NCBI GenBank assembly: GCA_038199755.1
Contig: JBBPYR010000220.1
Span: 1-8,373 of the forward strand
Direction of reading: 5' to 3'
Source of the DNA: JBBPYR01 sp038199755
GTDB lineage: Bacteria > Chloroflexota > Ktedonobacteria > Ktedonobacterales > Ktedonobacteraceae
DNA length: 8,373 nt
Of the stretch, positions 1-5,482 are shown piece after piece (within the stretch, counting starts at the first letter, position 1; each line of letters opens with the position of its first letter). The notes under the pieces were generated by a model. It was given only the letters and a program-made list of their open reading frames with translations. It ran no database searches and was not told the origin of the DNA. The translations under genes and the position numbers were made by a program.

Positions 1-212
1 ATTTTGGCTGCCAGCAGTTCCACATCGGTTGAGGGGTGCGCCTGACAGCAATAGACGCTCGCTTCCTTGCCGCTCTTTACCGGGTAGAGAAGCTCGGTAA
101 TCATCCCTTCGGCGAAGAAGAAATCGAGGGCTAGCTGAACTGGGTCTTGTTGAGCAAGTATTTCTTGTTCTTCCTGTTCGTCCATTGCGCGAAGTTGTTT
201 GTTTTTTGCCAT
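1..212 (-). CDS. RIO1-like serine/threonine protein kinase, N-terminal fragment (cut by window edge)
   Basis: The minus strand from the ATG at 212-210 is open for 70 codons to the window edge. After a charged, glutamine/glutamate-rich N-terminus (residues 8-22) comes a hydrophobic stretch with LDFFFAEG at 29-36. Next is PVKSGKEASVYC (44-55), which matches the nucleotide-binding loop of RIO kinases (consensus near sTGKEAnVY). It is followed by ELLAAK (65-70), whose final lysine sits where the ATP-binding lysine of subdomain II is expected. RIO kinases are atypical kinases first known from archaeal and eukaryotic ribosome maturation; bacterial members exist but their substrates are poorly defined. 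A Shine-Dalgarno AAGGAG lies 12 nt upstream (230-225), slightly far, but no better start is visible. The catalytic loop and metal-binding Asp are outside the window, so activity cannot be judged. The gene lies downstream of the structured, terminator-containing leader at 355-647. Confidence 0.82.
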   Translation of the reverse strand, partial: MAKNKQLRAMDEQEEQEILAQQDPVQLALDFFFAEGMITELLYPVKSGKEASVYCCQAHPSTDVELLAAK

Positions 213-402
213 GCTATGTGTAGGCTCCTTGTATAGGTAGGTGTGTAGTCGATGTATTCAAGATGGTAAAAAATGGATGAATGGTAGGCATAGAGCACCT
301 CTTCTTTCGCGTTGACCTCAGCTCTTGGGAAGGGTGAGAGCATGGACATAGACGGAGAAAAGGCCGCCAACATCATATGCTGGCGGCCCGAGGTATCGTA
401 GG
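213..402. other. Gap between terminator T1 and the RIO kinase
   Basis: Apart from hairpin T2 and the RIO ribosome-binding site (230-225), I find no convincing gene here. A 107-codon frame running 454-131 on the minus strand starts at TTG, runs through both terminator hairpins and overlaps the RIO start in another frame, so it is not called. No strong promoter is visible between T2 and the RIO gene. The best candidate is TTTACC, 17 nt, TACACA (about 7 of 12 consensus bases), which is weak. Confidence 0.5.
355..388 (-). terminator. Second intrinsic terminator-like hairpin (T2)
   Basis: On the minus strand an 8-bp perfect GC-rich stem, GGCCGCCA (388-381) with TGGCGGCC (369-362), closes an 11-nt loop. 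That loop can itself form three more pairs (ATG with CAT) beyond a mismatch. The stem is followed by TTTTCT (361-356). The U-run is short, so termination may be partial. The element lies between the first terminator and the RIO kinase start, about 145 nt before the ATG. Confidence 0.55.
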
Positions 403-431
403 AAACAAAAAGCCATCCAGCGAGGGACGGC
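403..431 (-). terminator. Intrinsic terminator (T1) after the small ORF
   Basis: On the minus strand GCCGTCC (431-425) pairs with GGATGGC (418-412), seven pairs including one G-U, around a 6-nt loop. It is followed directly by TTTTTGTTT (411-403), the classical Rho-independent layout. An alternative overlapping stem, CATCCA (439-434) with TGGATG (420-415), shares the 3' arm and would exclude the terminator. The arrangement could therefore be an attenuator as well as a plain gene end. It may also end read-through transcripts from the GGEEF/HD-GYP gene, which has no closer terminator. Confidence 0.7.
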
Positions 432-476
432 CAGTGGATGCGTTTCTCTTGCAAGCTTATCTACTTGCTGTTTGTA

Positions 477-551
477 TTATTTTGAGAACCGCCGAGATTG
501 CTTCTGACCTGCCCGGAGACATGATGCGGTGAGGACGATGACTTGTCGCAT
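477..551 (-). CDS. Small ORF, 24 codons, unknown product or leader peptide
   Basis: An ATG at 551-549 is preceded, 6 nt away, by a near-ideal Shine-Dalgarno AAAGGAG (564-558). The frame ends at TAA 479-477. The peptide starts MRQVIVLTASCLRAG and ends QSRRFSK: a hydrophobic N-terminal half followed by a strongly basic C-terminal tail with five Arg/Lys in the last nine residues. It sits inside a self-contained unit, with a promoter about 70 nt upstream and an intrinsic terminator about 45 nt downstream. I recognise no family. There is no run of a single amino acid of the kind seen in classical attenuation leader peptides. The RBS and start codon can pair with sequence inside the ORF (see the ncRNA entry), so translation may be controlled. 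An overlapping 36-codon frame starting at an ATG (569-567) has a poorer RBS. The region may be a non-coding RNA with a chance ORF. Confidence 0.45.
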   Translation of the reverse strand: MRQVIVLTASCLRAGQKQSRRFSK

Positions 552-601
552 GGCACGCTCCTTTCATATGTCCCAGCAATAGCGTGCTGGAACTGGTCAG
601 A
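503..601 (-). ncRNA. Candidate structured leader RNA (possible three-way junction)
   Basis: Hand pairing of the minus strand just after the predicted transcription start gives three stems. P1 is 7 bp: TCTGACC (601-595) with GGTCAGA (509-503). P2 is an 8-bp hairpin with one G-U: TTCCAGCA (592-585) with TGCTGGGA (578-571). P3 combines GGAG (561-558) with CTCC (518-515), GTG with CAT (556-554 and 523-521), and ATGCG (551-547) with CGCAT (528-524). P3 would hide both the Shine-Dalgarno and the AUG of the small ORF. The joining segments are 2, 9 and 5 nt. It does not match any riboswitch class I can recognise. No covariation evidence is available, and any 100-nt RNA can form some stems, so this is a hypothesis. 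Confidence 0.35.
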
Positions 602-618
602 CAATGTAGTATACGGTG

Positions 619-647
619 AGTTTACACGAGGGGTGCGGAATTGTCAA
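619..647 (-). promoter_or_regulatory. Sigma70-type promoter driving the leader, small ORF and possibly the RIO kinase
   Basis: On the minus strand a perfect -35 TTGACA (647-642) is followed by a 17-nt spacer and a -10 TAAACT (624-619, four of six consensus bases). It begins only 7 nt after the stop of the GGEEF/HD-GYP gene, so the downstream unit appears to be separately transcribed. Transcription would begin near 612, giving a leader of about 400 nt if it reaches the RIO kinase start at 212. A second -10-like box, TATACT (613-608), lies just downstream but lacks a -35 at normal spacing. Confidence 0.65.
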
Positions 648-654
648 GAGCAAA

Positions 655-2517
655 TCAGAAGGCAGAGGCGGAAACGCTTAGCTGAGGCTCTTGTGCTTCA
701 AGCACTTGCAAGAAGGCGTTGACCACCTGCGGGTCAAACTGGGTGCCCGCACCGTGTTGGAGTTCCGCTCGTGCCTCCGCTACCGAAAGAGCTTCCTGGT
801 AAGGGCGCTCTGAGGTCATGGCGTCATAGGAATCAATCACGGAAAGAATACGCGCCCCCAGTGGGATTTCTTGCTGAGCTAAGCCATAGGGATAGCCCTG
901 TCCATCCCAGCGTTCATGATGAGCCACCACAATGTGAGAAACAAGCCCAAATTGTCCTCTTGCCTGGGCGAGTATCTGCTGGCCTATTTGCGGATGGCGA
1001 CGCATTATCCCCCATTCATCTTCGGTGAGGGGGCCAGGCTTCTGTAAAATGGCTTTGGGAATACCAATTTTGCCAATATCATGTAATTGTGCGGCTAGGC
1101 GAAGCAGTACGATCTCTTCCTCGGACCTGCCCAACGCTTGCATGGTGGCTTCGGCCAATTGTATCATGCGGTTCGCGTGCGCCTGTGTTTCTTGGTCATG
1201 GAATGTTGTCATCGTTGTCATTGTTTGCAGGATGCTTTGCTCGCTATACTGGGGGAGCGGTAGATGTAGGTTCTTGTCTTCCTGGAGCGGAGCCACCTCC
1301 AACTCATCGGGGAGACAGACCCGATTGCGGCCAGTGTGTTTGGCGGCATACATCGCGATATCGGCCATGTTCAGCAACTCCTTGGCGATAAGTCCATCAA
1401 GGGGAAAGGTTGCCAGACCAAAACTAGCCGTGAGAGGTATAGGTACCACAGATTGCGTCTCATCTCGCTCCCATAGACAGGGTGCCGCAGCGATAGAGCA
1501 GCGTAGGCGTTCGGCCAGTTCGAACGCCTGTGCCTGTTCGATATCCGAGAGCAGGATGGCGAACTCTTCGCCACCGTAGCGTCCAACACAGTCGCCTTTG
1601 CGAACGCCCGCACGCAGTCGTTGTCCCACCTCGTATAGTGCGGCATCGCCCGCCGCATGTCCCCAGGTGTCATTAATGCTCTTAAAATGATCTACATCAA
1701 CAAAGATGATGGCACAATTGCGTTGGGTGTCCTGACAATCGGCAAGTTCTGCCTCAATCCGCTCGATAATAGCACCATGATTAGGCAAACCCGTCAACCC
1801 ATCGGTCAAAGCTTGCATCTGGATCGTGGCATGAGCCACCTCCAAGCTGCTATAGGCCTCAAAAATGACCTTGTGCGCTTGCTCCAAATCGACGGCACGG
1901 TCGGCCTGAATGACTGCTCTTTTCGTCGTGATCGCATAGAAGATGCCCAGGAAGGCACTTGCGTAAAGCAAGAGACAGAGATAGAGAAGGGCATGTTGGA
2001 GTTCCGAATGCGATAGCAGCTGAGCAACTTGATCGCGATTAAGGATAAGCAGGAACCAGAAGAACAAGAGGTTTTCGATAATCGCGCACACAAAGATCAT
2101 CCACGCAGGGACAAAGAATCCAAGTGATACCAGGAATGTCGTCATCAAAAAACAAGTCCATATGAGGAGATGCGGATCTGTGATAGAAGCCGTTTGCGCG
2201 GCCATGAGGATGGTTAAGCCATAGCAGAAATAAAAGGTCACACAGGCGAGTTTGATGTATCCTTGTCGATTGAGCCAGAGTGCCAACAGCATGAAGCACA
2301 CTTCAAGACCATACACGGGTAGCTCGTAGGCAAGTGAAGGGATAATAGCCGCACTTGCTATATCCCCCAGGCATAGTATCAAGGAGATCAACGGCATAAG
2401 GCTGAAAAGGCGGCGTTTGCGCATGTTTTCTCGTTGGGCGAGTGTCGTCATGGGAGAACCAGCGGGTGTCATGGTGGTAAACCACCAGGAGCGGAACGTC
2501 TGAAAAACACGGTTCAT
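655..2517 (-). CDS. Membrane diguanylate cyclase with C-terminal HD-GYP phosphodiesterase domain
   Basis: This protein of about 620 residues should make and break cyclic di-GMP at the membrane. About six hydrophobic segments (roughly 37-200) are followed by a short linker helix (200-235). The GGDEF domain (about 236-405) has DGLTGLPN, the metal-binding DVD (274-276), GHAAGD, the active-site GGEEF (315-319) and an inhibitory I-site RKGD (306-309) exactly five residues before it. The HD-GYP domain (about 430-605) has TQAHANR (444-450), HDIGK (479-483), HHE (533-535) and DGQGYP (538-543). Both modules therefore look catalytically intact. Start: an SD-like GAGGTG (2527-2522) favours the ATG at 2517, or the adjacent one at 2520. 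The frame is open upstream to GTG 2547 and ATG 2544, preceded only by a weak purine run, which would add nine or ten residues. No separate sensory domain is present, so input probably comes from the membrane region. The gene is divergent from the histidine kinase at 2759. Confidence 0.95.
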   Translation of the reverse strand: MNRVFQTFRSWWFTTMTPAGSPMTTLAQRENMRKRRLFSLMPLISLILCLGDIASAAIIPSLAYELPVYGLEVCFMLLALWLNRQGYIKLACVTFYFCYGLTILMAAQTASITDPHLLIWTCFLMTTFLVSLGFFVPAWMIFVCAIIENLLFFWFLLILNRDQVAQLLSHSELQHALLYLCLLLYASAFLGIFYAITTKRAVIQADRAVDLEQAHKVIFEAYSSLEVAHATIQMQALTDGLTGLPNHGAIIERIEAELADCQDTQRNCAIIFVDVDHFKSINDTWGHAAGDAALYEVGQRLRAGVRKGDCVGRYGGEEFAILLSDIEQAQAFELAERLRCSIAAAPCLWERDETQSVVPIPLTASFGLATFPLDGLIAKELLNMADIAMYAAKHTGRNRVCLPDELEVAPLQEDKNLHLPLPQYSEQSILQTMTTMTTFHDQETQAHANRMIQLAEATMQALGRSEEEIVLLRLAAQLHDIGKIGIPKAILQKPGPLTEDEWGIMRRHPQIGQQILAQARGQFGLVSHIVVAHHERWDGQGYPYGLAQQEIPLGARILSVIDSYDAMTSERPYQEALSVAEARAELQHGAGTQFDPQVVNAFLQVLEAQEPQLSVSASAF

Positions 2518-2616
2518 CATACACCTCAAGAAAACAAGCACCATCACATCTATTTCTTCTCTTCTTCATCGGCCATTTTTGCAGATTCTTGAGTTCTGAT
2601 TTTGTTGTCCAATTGA

Positions 2617-2645
2617 GATATCGTCAGTTCTGTTCTACTTGTCTA
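2617..2645 (-). promoter_or_regulatory. Weak candidate promoter for the GGEEF/HD-GYP gene
   Basis: On the minus strand TAGACA (2645-2640) and GATATC (2622-2617) are separated by 17 nt. The -35 matches five of six consensus bases and the -10 only three. The -35 region coincides with that of the plus-strand candidate, which is a back-to-back divergent arrangement. Confidence 0.25.
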
Positions 2646-2667
2646 TAGGGGGTGGATATGGTACAGT
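2639..2667 (+). promoter_or_regulatory. Candidate promoter for the histidine kinase-dioxygenase pair
   Basis: TTGTCT (2639-2644), a 17-nt spacer and TACAGT (2662-2667) match the sigma70 consensus at eight of twelve positions. This gives a leader of about 85 nt before the ATG at 2759. An alternative -35, TTGACG (2708-2713), lacks a good -10 at normal spacing. The rest of the 2518-2758 divergent region shows no gene or strong hairpin. Confidence 0.35.
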
Positions 2668-2758
2668 GGTTGAAACGTAGAGGCCTAACAGAGAGTTGGG
2701 CAAGCATTTGACGTGTTTGCTCGAGGTTACATTTTGTGTTGTGAAAGGAAAAACTCTT

Positions 2759-4576
2759 ATGAGTAGCAGTGAATCGATAGGTGCATCTGTGCTCAAAGAG
2801 TTGGAGTTGCTGCGTACACGGGTGAGGGAGTTGGAGTGGGGGGAGGAAGAACGGGTGAGAGAGTTGGAGTGGAGGGAGCAGGAGCGGGTACAGGTGAATG
2901 TGGCTCTTGATGAAGGTATGCGCTTGGCGGCTTTGATGCGCGATGTGAGTGTGGCACTGATTCAGAGTGGACGCTTACAGGAAAGTTTGGGGCAGTGTGC
3001 GCAGGCACTGGTAACACACCTGGGGGCGGCTTTTGCACGAATTTGGACGCTGAATGCAGACACCAATGTGCTTGAGTTGCAAGCTAGTGCTGGCATGTAT
3101 ACGCACCTGGACGGACCTCATGCGCGTGTTGCGGTAGGTGCCTTCAAGATTGGCTTAATTGCGTCTGAACGCCGCCCACATTTGACGAACGCTGTCATTG
3201 GTGATGAGCGTGTTGGCGACCAAGAATGGGCCGCACGCGAAGGGATGGTCGCGTTCGCAGGGTATCCGTTGCTGATTGAGGGTGAGGTGGTGGGGGTGAT
3301 GGCTCTTTTTGCGCGTATTCCCCTTTCGACTGCGGTGCTGGACGCGATGGCTTCCGTCTCTAATGCGATTGCTGTGGGTATTGAGCGCAAGCGCATGGAG
3401 GAGGAACACGCGCACTTGCTCATGGTTGAGCAGCAGGCGCGGGCACAAGCGGAGGAGGCACAGCAACGGCTGGTGCGTATTCTGGACAATTTGACCGAGG
3501 GCTTCATGATCTTTGATGAGGAATGGCGGTACGCGTATATCAATCCGCAAGCTACTCCTTATACTGGTAAACCATGGAATAGGTTGATTGGGAAGAACGT
3601 GTGGGAGGAGTTTCCAGAATTGGTAGGGACTATCTATCATGAGCGCTATCACTACGCGCTGCTGCATCAGCAACCTGTTGCTTTCGAGGTATTCAATATG
3701 ACGCTCTCTGAATGGTTTGATATTCATGCCTATCCGGTGCCTGGTGGCTTGGCTGTGTATTTTCGCAATATTACTGCGCGTAAAGAGGCAGAGGAGGAGC
3801 GTGTGCGGCTGCTCGCGGACGCTGAACAGGCGCGGCTGGAGGCGGAGGCAGCTTTACAGGTACGCAATGATTTCCTTTCGAGTGTTTCGCACGATCTGAA
3901 AACGCCACTGGCCGTGATAAAGGCGAATGCGCAATTGCTGCAGCGGCACATCAAACGCGGTGTAGTACCTGACTTGACGTGGTTGGCCGGTCGGTTGACA
4001 CCGATTGAAGCGTCTACGGTGAAGATGACGGGTATGATAGAGGATTTGTTGGATGTGGCGAAGTTGCAGGCGGGGCAGAAGCTAGACTTGGAGATGCGTC
4101 CACTACACTTGGTTTCGTTGGTTCGACAGATTTGTGGTGAGCAGCAGGAGACGACAAAGCACCATCAGATTGAGGTGGTGGTGCCAGCCGAGGAGGTGGT
4201 GGTGCGCGGTGATCTGGTTCGGCTAGATCGTGTGCTCACAAATCTTTTAGCGAATGCAATCAAGTATAGCCCGAAGGGGGGTCAGATTGTGGTGGAAGTG
4301 GTGTATGAGGAGATTGTCGGTCAGCTGTGGGTGACTCTAAGTATACAAGATCACGGGGTGGGCATTCCGTTAGCGGACCAATCGCATATTTTTGAACCGT
4401 TCTATCGAGCGGGCAATGTGGCTACCCATATACAGGGCACGGGAGTTGGCTTGGCGAGTGTCGCCCAGGTGCTAGCTTTGCATGATGGAACGATCACCAT
4501 GAACAGTGAAGAGGGGCGTGGCAGTACCTTTTTGGTGCGGCTTCCTGTGTTGAACGAGGAACAAGAAGATGCTTAA
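2759..4576 (+). CDS. Soluble GAF-PAS sensor histidine kinase
   Basis: This cytoplasmic sensor kinase of 605 residues has no membrane segment or signal peptide. In order it has an N-terminal charged coiled coil (about 11-60) with an 11-residue tandem repeat, a GAF-like domain (about 55-210), a coiled linker (210-238), a PAS domain (about 238-342), a second coiled linker (342-368), the HisKA dimerisation domain with the phospho-acceptor H378 in SHDLKTPL, and the ATPase domain. The ATPase has N499 in the N-box (NLLANAIKYS), G1 DHGVGIP (531-537), the F-box FEPFYR (545-550) and G2 GTGVGL (560-565). All catalytic boxes are intact. The ATG at 2759 is chosen because AAAGGA (2744-2749) lies 9 nt upstream. 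An in-frame TTG at 2696 would add 21 residues without an RBS. There is no response regulator or receiver domain nearby, so it is an orphan kinase. It overlaps the downstream oxygenase by 8 nt, which suggests translational coupling. Confidence 0.95.
   Translation: MSSSESIGASVLKELELLRTRVRELEWGEEERVRELEWREQERVQVNVALDEGMRLAALMRDVSVALIQSGRLQESLGQCAQALVTHLGAAFARIWTLNADTNVLELQASAGMYTHLDGPHARVAVGAFKIGLIASERRPHLTNAVIGDERVGDQEWAAREGMVAFAGYPLLIEGEVVGVMALFARIPLSTAVLDAMASVSNAIAVGIERKRMEEEHAHLLMVEQQARAQAEEAQQRLVRILDNLTEGFMIFDEEWRYAYINPQATPYTGKPWNRLIGKNVWEEFPELVGTIYHERYHYALLHQQPVAFEVFNMTLSEWFDIHAYPVPGGLAVYFRNITARKEAEEERVRLLADAEQARLEAEAALQVRNDFLSSVSHDLKTPLAVIKANAQLLQRHIKRGVVPDLTWLAGRLTPIEASTVKMTGMIEDLLDVAKLQAGQKLDLEMRPLHLVSLVRQICGEQQETTKHHQIEVVVPAEEVVVRGDLVRLDRVLTNLLANAIKYSPKGGQIVVEVVYEEIVGQLWVTLSIQDHGVGIPLADQSHIFEPFYRAGNVATHIQGTGVGLASVAQVLALHDGTITMNSEEGRGSTFLVRLPVLNEEQEDA
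2822..2887 (+). repeat. 33-bp tandem duplication encoding an 11-residue coiled-coil repeat
   Basis: Two adjacent 33-bp units (2822-2854 and 2855-2887) differ at only a few positions. They encode VRELEWGEEER and VRELEWREQER (kinase residues 22-32 and 33-43). The preceding LKELELLRTR is a weaker, diverged version. An 11-residue (hendecad) periodicity preserves coiled-coil register, so in-frame gain or loss of units would change the length of the kinase stalk without a frameshift. Confidence 0.85.
4556..4560 (+). promoter_or_regulatory. Shine-Dalgarno inside the kinase gene that fixes the dioxygenase start
   Basis: GAGGA lies within the last codons of the histidine kinase, 8 nt before the ATG at 4569. 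It supports the overlapping start and coupled translation of the two genes. Confidence 0.65.
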
Positions 4577-5465
4577 AAAACCACTGCTGAGCAATGGCTA
4601 TACACTCTCTACGCACCCACGACGGTTAGGATGGTTAGAACCTACTAGTCCTACGCTGCCTATAGAGGCGTTGCGGGAGCAATATCGGGCGCAAGGGTAT
4701 GTATGGCTGAAGGGTCTGCTGGATCGCGAGATAGTGCTAGCCTTTCGCCGCCGCTTTTTCGCGGCTTTTAGCGAGACTGCGCTGTTAGTGGCAGGGAGCG
4801 ACCCCGTTGAGGGTCTGTATTCTGGTGTGCAGGAGCCGAAGCAACATATTCACAAAATCTGGATGGAAGCGGTGCGTTGGCCGGAGTATGAGGCGTTTTG
4901 TATGCAGCCGTCGCTATGGCAGTTTTATGAGGCGTTTCTTGACGGCACACCGCATTTGCATAAACGCAAACTTATTCGTTTTACCGTCCCTGCAGATACG
5001 TTTAGTACGCCTGGTCATTATGATCTGGTGTATCTGCGTGCTGGTACTGATCGCATCTATAGTAGTTGGATACCAATAGGGGATGTTCCGCTTGAGATGG
5101 GTGGGCTGGTGTATCTGGAAGGCTCAGACGCGGTGGGAAGAAAATTGGAGGCAGAGTTCGCGGTCAAAAATGCAGATTTGCCGCCACTGGAGCGCATCAA
5201 TGCGTATAACAAGAATATGCTGAAAGGTGGCTGGATTGGCACGGACCTGCCCACGCTGGCTGACCGCTTTGATGCGCGCTGGTTGATCGCGAATTATGAG
5301 GCGGGAGATATGGTTATTCATAGCCCGTACATGATTCACGCGGCAACAGAGAACGTTGGGGAAGAGGGTAAAATGCGCCTCTCTACCGATATTCGCTATC
5401 AACGTGCGGACGATGAGATTGATCCGCGCTGGAACGAGCATTTCTACGCAGGGGATAATTTGTAG
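4569..5465 (+). CDS. PhyH-family Fe(II)/2-oxoglutarate-dependent dioxygenase
   Basis: This 298-residue protein looks like a phytanoyl-CoA dioxygenase-family oxygenase, soluble and without a signal peptide. The iron-binding facial triad is visible: H150 and D152 in GHYD, and the distal H257 in YMIHAATEN. It is followed by R270 (MRLSTD), in the position expected to bind the 2-oxoglutarate carboxylate. The N-terminal YRAQGYVWLKGLLD (39-52) matches the usual opening of PhyH domains (roughly 'dGyvvlkgll'). The length is typical for bacterial members. The family hydroxylates varied small molecules, so the substrate cannot be predicted here. The ATG lies inside the kinase 3' end, with an embedded Shine-Dalgarno, so expression probably follows the kinase. 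The stop is 17 nt from the stop of the convergent gene, with no obvious terminator between them. Confidence 0.88.
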   Translation: MLKKPLLSNGYTLSTHPRRLGWLEPTSPTLPIEALREQYRAQGYVWLKGLLDREIVLAFRRRFFAAFSETALLVAGSDPVEGLYSGVQEPKQHIHKIWMEAVRWPEYEAFCMQPSLWQFYEAFLDGTPHLHKRKLIRFTVPADTFSTPGHYDLVYLRAGTDRIYSSWIPIGDVPLEMGGLVYLEGSDAVGRKLEAEFAVKNADLPPLERINAYNKNMLKGGWIGTDLPTLADRFDARWLIANYEAGDMVIHSPYMIHAATENVGEEGKMRLSTDIRYQRADDEIDPRWNEHFYAGDNL

Positions 5466-5482
5466 AGATGTGTCATGAGCAT

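Noticed and set aside
131..454. 107-codon minus-strand frame starting at TTG
   Set aside because: It runs through both terminator hairpins, overlaps the RIO kinase N-terminus in another frame, lacks a convincing RBS and has no recognisable motif.
467..569. 36-codon frame starting at the ATG at 569-567, overlapping the small ORF in another frame
   Set aside because: Its start has no proper Shine-Dalgarno at normal spacing. The AAAGGAG lies inside the frame and is placed for the ATG at 551 instead.
1025..1579. 184-codon plus-strand frame inside the GGEEF/HD-GYP gene
   Set aside because: It is antisense to intact GGDEF and HD-GYP motifs. Its serine/arginine-rich composition is typical of a shadow frame.
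2559..2700. Repeated AGTTCTG words in the divergent region
   Set aside because: Only two 7-bp copies with no further similarity, so not distinguishable from chance.
3155..3727. 190-codon minus-strand frame antisense to the histidine kinase
   Set aside because: It lies opposite the GAF-PAS coding region, with low-complexity histidine/arginine-rich sequence and no RBS, and is explained by codon bias of the kinase gene.
5466..5482. Bidirectional terminator between the convergent dioxygenase and AlkZ-like genes
   Set aside because: The 17-nt gap and flanking codons show no stem followed by a T-run on either strand.
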